NCBI GenBank assembly: GCA_021785315.1
Contig: JAJYFX010000115.1
Span: forward strand, 1-6,331
Source of the DNA: Actinomycetes bacterium
GTDB taxonomy: Bacteria > Actinomycetota > Acidimicrobiia > Acidimicrobiales > Acidimicrobiaceae
Direction: 5' to 3'
Length of the DNA: 6,331 nt
Under the pieces are notes generated by a model, which saw only the letters and a list, made by a program, of their open reading frames with translations, made no database searches and was not told where the DNA came from. Shown one piece after another: positions 1 through 6,213 of the stretch. The position numbers and the translations under genes are program-made. Each line of letters begins with the position of its first letter. Position 1 is the stretch's first letter.

Positions 1-470
1 GCGAAGTTGGAGAGAACATTGTTACCAGCTATATCCAAATGGCCCAGCCCGTGATCAAGTACCGCACTCATGATCTTGTGCGCGCTCATTACGACGCATG
101 CAGTTGTGGGCGTACATGGCTCCTTTACGAGGGAGGAGTCCTGGGTCGTACTGACGACATGATTACGATCAAGGGAACCAATGTTTATCCGGCTGCTATC
201 GAATACCTGTTGAGCGACGTTCCAGGCCTTGGCTCGCATTACGAATTACACGTGGCGTCAGGGCGCATGAACGATGAGATTACCGTGAAGGTCGAGCCAG
301 TTTCTGGAATTTCGCCGAATTCGTATCAAGAAATGGAGAAAGGCCTTCAACAAGCCATCAAGGCCAAGATCGGTGTAACTATCGAAGTAAATGTTGTCAA
401 TCCAGGGGACTTGCCGCGTTATGAACTGAAGGCCAAAAGGTTCTTCGATCATAGGCCCAAGAAGTCTTAA
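1..470 (+). CDS. PaaK-type acyl-CoA ligase (phenylacetate-CoA ligase family), 3' end only
   Basis: This is the C-terminal part of an AMP-forming acyl-CoA ligase, which would activate a carboxylic acid with ATP and CoA. The frame is open from base 3, so the ATG at 39 is internal and the true start lies left of the window. Visible landmarks are KYRTHDL (from about 57), the CSCGRT Cys-x-Cys-Gly-Arg-Thr motif (99-116) and GRTDDM followed by IKGTNVYP (from 144). The last two form the hinge and start of the mobile C-terminal domain (PaaK/AMP-binding_C_2 type), which ends with a basic Lys/Arg tail before TAA. These motifs are typical of phenylacetate-CoA ligases and their relatives. The substrate pocket lies in the missing N-terminal part, so phenylacetate, benzoate-like or other aryl and cyclic acids are all possible. 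It appears to be the activating enzyme for the catabolic genes downstream; the next gene starts 41 nt later. Confidence 0.9.
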   Translation, partial: EVGENIVTSYIQMAQPVIKYRTHDLVRAHYDACSCGRTWLLYEGGVLGRTDDMITIKGTNVYPAAIEYLLSDVPGLGSHYELHVASGRMNDEITVKVEPVSGISPNSYQEMEKGLQQAIKAKIGVTIEVNVVNPGDLPRYELKAKRFFDHRPKKS

Positions 471-500
471 TAAAGCTCAGGAAAGCGCAGTGTCATTGAA

Positions 501-505
501 GGAGG
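501..505 (+). promoter_or_regulatory. Strong Shine-Dalgarno site for the 70-aa gene
   Basis: GGAGG lies within AAGGAGGG (499-506), 6 nt before the ATG at 512. It is one of the best SD matches in the window and is the main evidence that this short gene is translated. Confidence 0.7.
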
Positions 506-511
506 GAAGCA

Positions 512-724
512 ATGGAACACCAAAAGTATGTTGTCTATCTCGACAGTATTCGCCGAGATCTTCATGTCCTGATGCAAGAGGCACCATCTCCAGCAATTGA
601 ACGTCTGCTGCAAGATGCGGATCTTCAATTCCACACGGCTTTATGGCTTTTAGGGGAGGTGCGCGGGTTGACTCCAGAGGGGGAAGGGCACCCAGCTCTA
701 GTGCCTGTTTTCGGACGGGCTTGA
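512..724 (+). CDS. Small protein of unknown function (70 aa)
   Basis: I do not recognise this protein. It lies between the acyl-CoA ligase (41 nt upstream) and the amidohydrolase-like gene (37 nt downstream), on the same strand. It has a strong SD at ideal distance, which supports real translation. The sequence looks soluble, with no signal peptide or membrane segment. Residues 2-21 and about 27-49 read as two amphipathic helices rich in Leu, Asp, Glu and Arg, consistent with a helical hairpin. Residues 50-70 form a Gly/Pro-containing tail. There are no cysteines, so an iron-sulfur or zinc role is unlikely. It could be a small accessory subunit or binding partner of an enzyme in the operon, but that is inference from position only. 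A chance ORF between two genes is the main alternative. Confidence 0.6.
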   Translation: MEHQKYVVYLDSIRRDLHVLMQEAPSPAIERLLQDADLQFHTALWLLGEVRGLTPEGEGHPALVPVFGRA

Positions 725-761
725 TTTCTAATACCACTACTCCAACGGAGGTTTTATAACT

Positions 762-1613
762 ATGGCAGGTGCCATCGACATTTTGTGCAACCTATTTACG
801 GAAGACTGTATCCAAAAGAACTGGTACGGGCCGCCCGAATTTCAGTATCTGATCAAATGGTGGCACATGGAGGACCGAGTTAAAGGCATTGAAGTGGATA
901 CTTTCGTTTCGATGATGGACGAGGCGGGGGTATCCAAGGTATTGATTCCGGCCGTCAGAATGATGGCTGAGCAAAAAAATCGAATGATATGGGACATTAC
1001 TGAGGAAGAAGTTAATGCCGTCGTTCAAAGATATCCGGATCGCTTTGTCGGAATCGCCGGATTCAACCCGTATACGCGCCTTGAAGGCGTTCGCCAGGTT
1101 GAGCGATCAGTAAGAGAGTGGGGATTTCGCGGCGTCTACATCCACACCTATGGTTTCGGAATTCCGCTAAATCACCGATTGTACTATCCGCTATACGCCA
1201 AATGTGCCGAGCTTGGAATTCCAGTTTCGATGCAGGTTGGCCATTCCGCCGAAAGAATGCCCAGCGAACTCGGACGTCCTATAGCTCTGGACGACATTGC
1301 AATTGATTTTCCTGAACTCAAGATTGTGGGCGCACATACCGGCTGGCCTTGGACGGAAGAGATGATCGCCCTTGCCTGGAAGCATGAAAATGTATTCCTT
1401 GGAATCGATGCCCATGCTCCCCAGTATCTCGAGCAGAGCCTCGTTAACTTCATAAAGAGCCGGGGCAAGCGAAAGGTGCTGTGGGGCACTAACTTTCCTG
1501 CAGTTGAGCACAAGGATGCAGTGAGCTACATACGTGAGCGCATGGGTCTCAAGGATGAGGTTGCCGAGCTGATTCTGCATGGCAACGCAGCACGCGTATA
1601 CGGACTGGATTAG
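762..1613 (+). CDS. Amidohydrolase-2 family TIM-barrel protein with degenerate metal site
   Basis: A 283-aa protein of the amidohydrolase-related family that includes ACMSD-type decarboxylases and hydrolases of cyclic or ring-derived acids. GGAGG at 747-751 supports the ATG. Family features are the N-terminal IDILCNLF strand (residues 5-12), YPDRFVGIAGFNP (91-103), GIPVSMQVGHS with His161, the IVGAHTGWPW strand-6 motif with His192, LWGTNFP (240-246) and a final GNAARVYGLD. The usual N-terminal HxH is Leu8-Cys9-Asn10, and the Asp usually found in the strand-8 G[ST]DFP motif is Asn244. Two barrel histidines therefore remain, but three common metal ligands are replaced. The gene has no frameshift and full length, so it does not look like a decaying copy. 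Placement between a ligase and beta-oxidation genes suggests action on a CoA thioester or ring-derived acid, such as hydrolysis, hydration or decarboxylation. The reaction is unknown. Confidence 0.85.
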   Translation: MAGAIDILCNLFTEDCIQKNWYGPPEFQYLIKWWHMEDRVKGIEVDTFVSMMDEAGVSKVLIPAVRMMAEQKNRMIWDITEEEVNAVVQRYPDRFVGIAGFNPYTRLEGVRQVERSVREWGFRGVYIHTYGFGIPLNHRLYYPLYAKCAELGIPVSMQVGHSAERMPSELGRPIALDDIAIDFPELKIVGAHTGWPWTEEMIALAWKHENVFLGIDAHAPQYLEQSLVNFIKSRGKRKVLWGTNFPAVEHKDAVSYIRERMGLKDEVAELILHGNAARVYGLD

Positions 1614-1630
1614 TTGCTACCTGGAGTTGG

Positions 1631-1635
1631 AAGGA
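1631..1635 (+). promoter_or_regulatory. SD site supporting a TTG start at 1642
   Basis: AAGGA, within GGAAGGAAG, ends 6 nt before TTG at 1642. This TTG leads directly into the Rossmann strand INKVLVVG. The only in-frame upstream ATG (1579) lies inside the preceding gene and would add 21 residues outside the family fold. Confidence 0.55.
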
Positions 1636-1641
1636 AGACCA

Positions 1642-2496
1642 TTGAGCATCAATAAAGTGTTGGTTGTCGGCTTAGGGATGATGGGTCACGGAATTGCACA
1701 GACCTGCGCCCAGGCCGGATTGACGACCTATGTCTATGACAGCAGCGAAGGCGCCCGCCAGCGCGGCGTCGATCGTATCTCAGAACAGATTGTGGGACGG
1801 ATAAAAAAGGGAAAACTGACGGAAGAGGAGGGCCAGGCAATACTAGCTCGAGTCATTCCAGTCTCAAGTTTTGCCGAAGCCAAAGAGGCGGACCTGGTTG
1901 TGGAGGCTGTGTTCGAGAATCTGGAACTCAAGCAGGAAGTATTCCGTGCGCTTGATCAGGTGATGTCGGCGGAGACTATCTTTGCCTCGAATACGTCGGC
2001 TTTGCCCATTAGCCCGATGGGGGCTGTGACTCAGCGCCCAGAAAGGGTCATCGGGGTGCATTTCCACAGCCCTGTCGTTGTGATGCGCCTTGTGGAAGTA
2101 ATTCGCGGATTGAGAACCAGCGATGAGACGTTTGCTGCAGTTCAGGAGTTTCTCCAAAAGGTTCAGAAGTCTCCCGTCGAGGTCAAAAAGGATTCCCCGG
2201 GATTCATAACGAACCGCGTATACATGCCCATGTTCAACGAGGCCGTCTGGACAGTCTACGAAGGTGTTGCCACTGCTGAGGACGTGGACCAGGCCATGCG
2301 TGATGGGTTCAACTTTCCGATGGGTCCCCTTCAGCTGGGCGACTTTGTGGGGTTGGACACCATGCTTCACATCTTGGAGGATCTTAATGAAAAATGCGGT
2401 GGCAATAAGTTCATCCCCTGTCCTCTCCATCGGTCGCTGGTGGCCTCAGGTTACCTCGGAAGAAAGTCCGGACGAGGGTTCTATGCCTATGAATGA
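1642..2496 (+). CDS. 3-hydroxyacyl-CoA dehydrogenase (short-chain, HBD type), copy 1
   Basis: NAD(P)-dependent oxidation of a 3-hydroxyacyl-CoA to the 3-oxoacyl-CoA, cytosolic. From the TTG start it has 284 aa, the normal length for 3-hydroxybutyryl-CoA dehydrogenases; the ATG at 1579 would give 305 aa and overlap the amidohydrolase gene by 35 nt. The N-terminal Rossmann domain has G10-L-G12-M-M-G15, then VVEAVFENLELK and ASNTSALPIS (115-124). Catalytic-region residues are His140, Glu152 in LVEVI, and Asn191 in PGFITNR. The C-terminal domain ends with GYLGRKSGRGFYAYE. The motif that is normally HFFNP reads HFHSP (140-144): the catalytic His is kept, but Phe and Asn are replaced by His and Ser, which may reflect a different acyl group. 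It lies 28 nt after the amidohydrolase gene and before the thiolase, and presumably supplies the thiolase substrate. Confidence 0.92.
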   Translation: MSINKVLVVGLGMMGHGIAQTCAQAGLTTYVYDSSEGARQRGVDRISEQIVGRIKKGKLTEEEGQAILARVIPVSSFAEAKEADLVVEAVFENLELKQEVFRALDQVMSAETIFASNTSALPISPMGAVTQRPERVIGVHFHSPVVVMRLVEVIRGLRTSDETFAAVQEFLQKVQKSPVEVKKDSPGFITNRVYMPMFNEAVWTVYEGVATAEDVDQAMRDGFNFPMGPLQLGDFVGLDTMLHILEDLNEKCGGNKFIPCPLHRSLVASGYLGRKSGRGFYAYE

Positions 2497-2535
2497 CCAT
2501 TATCCACACCTTGCTAAGGCATTCAAACCGTGACC

Positions 2536-2541
2536 AAGGAG
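2536..2541 (+). promoter_or_regulatory. SD site deciding the thiolase start at 2550
   Basis: AAGGAG lies 8 nt before ATG 2550, which gives a 394-aa thiolase with the standard N-terminus. ATG 2493 overlaps the previous stop as ATGA and would add 19 residues unlike a thiolase N-terminus. Confidence 0.6.
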
Positions 2542-2549
2542 CCAAGATA

Positions 2550-3734
2550 ATGGAGGACATCGTAATTGTTGGTATGGCCCGAACTCCCCTTGGTCGTTTT
2601 GGCGGCGCTTTCCGTGAGGTTCCTGCTGCCCACCTGGGAGCAGCAGCAATCAGAGGTGCGATCGAAAGCGGGGGATTGACTCCCGAAGAAATAGATACTG
2701 TTCTATACGGGAATTGTCGTCAGGCTGGAAACGGACCAAATCCAGTCAGAACCGCCGAGGTGAGAGCTGGTATCCCAGTCACCGTGCCGGCGGCAACAAT
2801 TAATATGGCATGTCCTTCGGGAATGAAAAGCATAATGCTCGCTAGCCAATCGATTTGGAGCGGCGAAGCTCGTGCGGCTATCGCCGGAGGCATGGAATCA
2901 ATGAGCACCATGCCGTTCATGGTGAAGAATATTAGGTGGAATGGCATAAAACTTGGCAACCGGCTGATTGAGGATTCTTGGAGCGATACAGTCGATCCTT
3001 TGTGCAATATGACAATGGGCCAAACCGCGGAGAATCTTGCCAGGAAGTACAAGATCAGTCGCGAGGAGCAGGACTTATTTGCTTTGCAATCCCACCAAAA
3101 AGCTGCGAGCGCCCAGGAAAAGGGATATCTGAAATGGGAGATCGTCTCATTGTCTGCGGTAGAGGGTCTTGACCCCCAATTAAAGCAGCTTGACTACGAC
3201 GAGGCGATTCGTCGAGACACCTCCCTTGAAAGATTGGCTCGACTGAGCCCAGCTTTTGACGAAGAAGGTTCAGTAACGGCAGGCAACTCTTGCAGTATGG
3301 GTGACGGCGGCGTGGCAATGGTCGTCACCAGCAGAAGCGTGGCAAAGGAGAGAGGGTGGGTCCCTCTTTTTTCGGTGGTTTCGTTTGCTCAGGTTGGCGT
3401 AGAGCCAGCACTGATGGGGGAAGGGCCGGGCGTGGCAATTCCTGCAGCACTAAGCAATGCTGGAATGACTCTTTCGGATATGGCGTATATCGAAGTAAAC
3501 GAGGCATTTGCCGTCCAGATCCTTGCCAACGAACAAGTGCTCAATTGGGACCGTGATCGAGTGAATGTCCACGGGGGGGCGATCGCCCTGAGCCACCCGA
3601 CGGGTATTTCCGGGGCCAGGATCGTGATGTCGCTGTACAACGCACTTCGAGTAAATGACGCCGAATTGGGTATTGCCAGTATTTGCGGTGGCGGCGGCGT
3701 GAGCACTGCCATGGTTATTCGCCGAGAAAGCTAA
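2550..3734 (+). CDS. Acetyl-CoA C-acyltransferase (thiolase)
   Basis: A degradative-type thiolase that would cleave a 3-oxoacyl-CoA with free CoA, releasing acetyl-CoA and a shortened acyl-CoA. It has 394 aa, close to the family norm. The N-terminus IVGMARTPLGRFGG is classic. The nucleophile Cys88 lies in NMACPSGMKS, followed by AGGMESMSTMPF. Other landmarks are GSVTAGNSCSMGDGG, VNEAFAVQ and NVHGGAIALSHPTGISGARI with His349. The second catalytic Cys379 lies in SICGGGG. Cys/His/Cys are all present, so it should be active. Three active-site surroundings differ from common thiolases: CPSG rather than CASG or similar, SHP rather than GHP at the catalytic His, and CGGGGV rather than CIGGGxG. These may tune substrate choice, for example towards branched or dicarboxylic acyl-CoAs (inference). 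It is the only thiolase in the window, 53 nt after dehydrogenase copy 1 and 12 nt before a hydratase. Confidence 0.93.
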   Translation: MEDIVIVGMARTPLGRFGGAFREVPAAHLGAAAIRGAIESGGLTPEEIDTVLYGNCRQAGNGPNPVRTAEVRAGIPVTVPAATINMACPSGMKSIMLASQSIWSGEARAAIAGGMESMSTMPFMVKNIRWNGIKLGNRLIEDSWSDTVDPLCNMTMGQTAENLARKYKISREEQDLFALQSHQKAASAQEKGYLKWEIVSLSAVEGLDPQLKQLDYDEAIRRDTSLERLARLSPAFDEEGSVTAGNSCSMGDGGVAMVVTSRSVAKERGWVPLFSVVSFAQVGVEPALMGEGPGVAIPAALSNAGMTLSDMAYIEVNEAFAVQILANEQVLNWDRDRVNVHGGAIALSHPTGISGARIVMSLYNALRVNDAELGIASICGGGGVSTAMVIRRES

Positions 3735-3746
3735 TAGGAGGACGCC

Positions 3747-4526
3747 ATGGGGAGTTCGGTCACAATGGCCGTCGAGGACAACGTAGCCTACGTGACTATC
3801 AATCGTCCCGAGGTTATGAATTCGCTCGATGAAGCCGCGCTGACGGCGCTCGATAAGCATTTCTACGATATCGCGGCAGATGACGAGGTCCGGGTTGTAG
3901 TTGTAACTGGCGCTGGGCAAAAGGCATTTTCGGCAGGTGCCGATCTAAATGAGCTGGAATCCAAAAGCTCAAGTGCGATGTTAGGCCTTTCTGAGCGGGC
4001 CCACTCCCTGTATCAAAGGATAGAGGGCATGGGAAAGCCGGTCATTGCGGCAGTGAATGGGCTGTCTCTGGGGGCGGGATTCGAGTTGTGCCTTGCGGCA
4101 AACTTACGAATTATGGCTGATTCAGCTCGACTTGGATTTCCCGAGATCACTCTCGGCGCAATACCAGGTTACGGGGGTACTCAGCGACTCAGCCGGATGA
4201 TAGGACAAGGTCCTGCATTGGAAATGCTGCTGACGGGGGAGCTGATATCCGCATCAAGAGCCTATGAGCTCGGTGTTGCGAACCGCGTGGTTCCTCAGAG
4301 CGATTTGATGAATGCCACGAAGCTGCTGGCTCAACGTTTGGCGGGATTCAGTCCATTGGCCATGCGGGTATTGCTCCAGGTGTTCTACCTTGGCAAGGAG
4401 AGTCCACAGCAGGCGGGGCTAGCGCTCGAACGTATGGGAGTAGCCGCCCTGTTTGCCAGCGATGATCTTCGAGAAGGAATAGCGGCATTCAGGGAGAAGC
4501 GCACCCCATCGTTTCTAGGGCGCTAA
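3747..4526 (+). CDS. Enoyl-CoA hydratase/isomerase family protein, copy 1
   Basis: A crotonase-fold protein of 259 aa, expected to add water across the 2,3 double bond of an enoyl-CoA to give the 3-hydroxyacyl-CoA. AGGAGG at 3736-3741 sits 5 nt before the ATG. It starts with the usual VAYVTINRPEVMNSL strand. The oxyanion-hole segments are KAFSAGADL (59-67) and NGLSLGAGFEL (104-114). Both hydratase glutamates are present: Glu113 in GFELCL and Glu133 in FPEITLGAIPGYGGTQRL. The C-terminus carries the usual EGIAAFREKRTPSFLGR tail. Of the two crotonase genes here this is the textbook hydratase, and it most likely does the ordinary beta-oxidation hydration step. It follows the thiolase by 12 nt and must be co-transcribed with it. 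The acyl-chain preference cannot be read from the sequence. Confidence 0.92.
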   Translation: MGSSVTMAVEDNVAYVTINRPEVMNSLDEAALTALDKHFYDIAADDEVRVVVVTGAGQKAFSAGADLNELESKSSSAMLGLSERAHSLYQRIEGMGKPVIAAVNGLSLGAGFELCLAANLRIMADSARLGFPEITLGAIPGYGGTQRLSRMIGQGPALEMLLTGELISASRAYELGVANRVVPQSDLMNATKLLAQRLAGFSPLAMRVLLQVFYLGKESPQQAGLALERMGVAALFASDDLREGIAAFREKRTPSFLGR

Positions 4527-4543
4527 ATGATCGGGCCTGGGAA

Positions 4544-5299
4544 ATGAGCGAATTAGTTCTTTATGAGCGTGACAAGGATATCGCCCTGGTAACGCTGAAT
4601 CGCCCCGAGTCGATGAATGCTCTAAATAGAGGTATGTTCACAGAGTTGAGGCGCATCTTCGCAGAGATAGATTCCGACCCCGCGGTCAAAGTTTCAATTC
4701 TTCAAGGTGCCGGAGGCCGTGCGTTCTGTGTGGGAGTTGATTTAAAAGAGCGCCAAAGCATCACCGACGAGCAAGCCGATGATTATCGTCGAAATTTGGT
4801 TTTCCCTTTCTACCTTGGTCTGCATGAGCGTACCAAGCCCATGATTGCTGCGGTTACTGGTTATTGCCTTGGAGGAGGATTTGAGCTTGCTCTCGCGGCA
4901 GACGTAATTGTGGCCGGCCAGTCGTCTCAGTTTGGTTTGCCGGAAGCGCACTGGGGACTGATTCCAGCCGGAGGCGGTCTTCAGATGCTTACCCGCATTG
5001 CCGGACCACTGAGAACGAAGGAATTGGCGCTTACAGGTCGTCGAATCGATGCCAAGGAGGCACTTTCTATCGGTGTGCTTTCGCAAGTGGTTCAAGACGA
5101 TGCGGTAGGTGCTGCGGCTCTTGCTACGGCGAAGAAGATCACAGAGAACGTTCAAGCCGCTGTTCAGGGCGTGAAGCGTTCGGTGGATCATCTGGTCGGT
5201 TTCAGGCAGGGCTTCGATTACGACATTGAGGTTTCAAATGTGTGCTACTTCTCCTCCGACCGTAAGGCGGCAATTGGAAAATTTGGTGGTCAGGAATAG
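4544..5299 (+). CDS. Enoyl-CoA hydratase/isomerase family protein, copy 2 (divergent)
   Basis: A second crotonase-fold protein, 251 aa, 17 nt after the first; the SD is weak (only GGGA close to the ATG), so translation may depend on coupling to the upstream gene. It begins with IALVTLNRPESMNAL. The oxyanion loop is FCVGVDLKE (61-69), with Val in place of the usual Ala in AGADL-type loops. GYCLGGGFELAL holds Glu114, and Glu134 follows in GLPEAHWGLIP, so both acid/base positions of hydratases are kept. Downstream it departs from the family: GGGLQML replaces GGTQRL, and the end (DRKAAIGKFGGQE) lacks the usual EKR-x-P-x-F tail. It is clearly not a recent duplicate of copy 1. It could hydrate a second intermediate, or act as an isomerase or as a C-C hydrolase on a cyclic acyl-CoA; crotonase-fold ring hydrolases are known, but I see nothing specific for them. 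Confidence 0.88.
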   Translation: MSELVLYERDKDIALVTLNRPESMNALNRGMFTELRRIFAEIDSDPAVKVSILQGAGGRAFCVGVDLKERQSITDEQADDYRRNLVFPFYLGLHERTKPMIAAVTGYCLGGGFELALAADVIVAGQSSQFGLPEAHWGLIPAGGGLQMLTRIAGPLRTKELALTGRRIDAKEALSIGVLSQVVQDDAVGAAALATAKKITENVQAAVQGVKRSVDHLVGFRQGFDYDIEVSNVCYFSSDRKAAIGKFGGQE

Positions 5300-5334
5300 T
5301 CTGGACTGGGTGAAATTGAACAAGGTGAATATAA

Positions 5335-6213
5335 ATGAATAAAGTCGCTGTAGTGGGTGCCGGCAGCATGGGGCGGCAAATTGCGCTTCATTGCGCGATA
5401 AAGGGGCTTGACGCGTCACTGTTTGATCTCTCAAGTGAAGTGTTATCTGGTGCTCAGGAGTTTTCCGAGAGCTATTTGGCTTCGCGTGTTGACAAGAATC
5501 GACTGACGGAGGACGAGCGTGCAGCAGCGGCGGCGAGGCTAAGGTTTGCATCTTCGATCGAAGATTGCGTGGTCGGTGCGACAGTAGTCATAGAGGCGAT
5601 TATCGAGGAGTTCCAGCCGAAGGCTCTGCTGTTTGAAAAGTTGGGAGTCCTCTGCCCCTCATCGACGATCTTGGCAACCAACAGCTCAAATATTGTGGCG
5701 TCCCGTTTGGCGGATGTAACATCCGCACCCGAGCGGGTTATCAACTTGCATTTTTTCAACCCTGTATTGGTCATGGATCTTGTCGAGGTTGTGCTTCATC
5801 CTCGTGTCTCGGCAGAGGTCGAACGAAGTGCGTTAGAGTTTTGCCGCGAAATTGGTAGAACTTCGATCGTCGTCCGAAAAGAGATTCCAGGATTCGTAGT
5901 CAACCGTATCTATCGTGCTTTGACTCGTGAGGCAATGAACCTATTGGAAGGCGGCTACGCCTCGGCTGAAGACATCGACCTTGCCGTCACAAGGGGGCTG
6001 GGCCATCCGATGGGGCCGTTCCACCTCATGGACGCAGCAGGAGTTGATGTGAGCTACCTGGCAAGGCTCGATGAATACCAGCAGACTGGCGACGAAGCTG
6101 CAAAGCCTAATGAAATATTGGAAAAGTTGTATCGCGAAGGACGCTGGGGAAAGAAAACCAGAGCCGGCTTTTTCGACTATGCGGCAGAGGGCAAAAATGG
6201 AGAGCATACGTGA
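5335..6213 (+). CDS. 3-hydroxyacyl-CoA dehydrogenase (short-chain, HBD type), copy 2
   Basis: NAD(P)-dependent 3-hydroxyacyl-CoA dehydrogenase of 292 aa. AAGGTG at 5322-5327 sits 7 nt before the ATG, which opens directly into the Rossmann strand MNKVAVVG. The nucleotide-binding motif is G8-A-G10-S-M-G13, followed by VVIEAIIEEFQPK and LATNSSN (113-119). The catalytic region is canonical: HFFNP with His139, Glu151 in LVEVV, and Asn190 in PGFVVNR. The C-terminal dimerisation domain has MGPFHLMDAAGVD and ends near WGKKTRAGFFDYA, plus a short polar tail. Compared with copy 1, which has HFHSP, this copy has the standard motif and a different SNTS region (TNSSN), so the two are old paralogues likely to act on different 3-hydroxyacyl-CoAs. 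It follows hydratase copy 2 by 35 nt, making a second hydratase/dehydrogenase pair. Its stop overlaps the next gene's GTG by 4 nt. Confidence 0.93.
   Translation: MNKVAVVGAGSMGRQIALHCAIKGLDASLFDLSSEVLSGAQEFSESYLASRVDKNRLTEDERAAAAARLRFASSIEDCVVGATVVIEAIIEEFQPKALLFEKLGVLCPSSTILATNSSNIVASRLADVTSAPERVINLHFFNPVLVMDLVEVVLHPRVSAEVERSALEFCREIGRTSIVVRKEIPGFVVNRIYRALTREAMNLLEGGYASAEDIDLAVTRGLGHPMGPFHLMDAAGVDVSYLARLDEYQQTGDEAAKPNEILEKLYREGRWGKKTRAGFFDYAAEGKNGEHT
6199..6202 (+). promoter_or_regulatory. SD site for a GTG start at 6210
   Basis: GGAG inside the end of the dehydrogenase gene, 7 nt before GTG 6210. The GTGA arrangement (GTG 6210-6212, TGA 6211-6213) is typical of translational coupling. Confidence 0.5.

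Noticed and set aside
39..41. ATG at 39 as the start of a short 143-aa protein
   Set aside because: The frame is open upstream to the window edge and the preceding codons read as ligase sequence. It is an internal Met of a truncated gene.
1864..2430. Long antisense reading frame (188 aa) opposite dehydrogenase copy 1
   Set aside because: It lies entirely opposite a gene with clear family motifs, its translation resembles no family I know, and it is explained by codon structure on the other strand. The same holds for the other antisense frames, such as 477-737, 3450-3920, 4742-5191 and 1184-1580.
2509..2539. CCTTG (2509-2513) complementary to CAAGG (2535-2539) overlapping the thiolase SD, and a small CCTT-GCT-AAGG hairpin at 2509-2519
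   Set aside because: Only 4-5 base pairs, with no longer alternative structure or known riboswitch motif. Too weak to call a regulatory element.
2493..2549. Upstream ATG at 2493 as the thiolase start (ATGA overlap with the preceding stop)
   Set aside because: The 19 added residues do not resemble a thiolase N-terminus. ATG 2550 has its own SD and gives the normal length.
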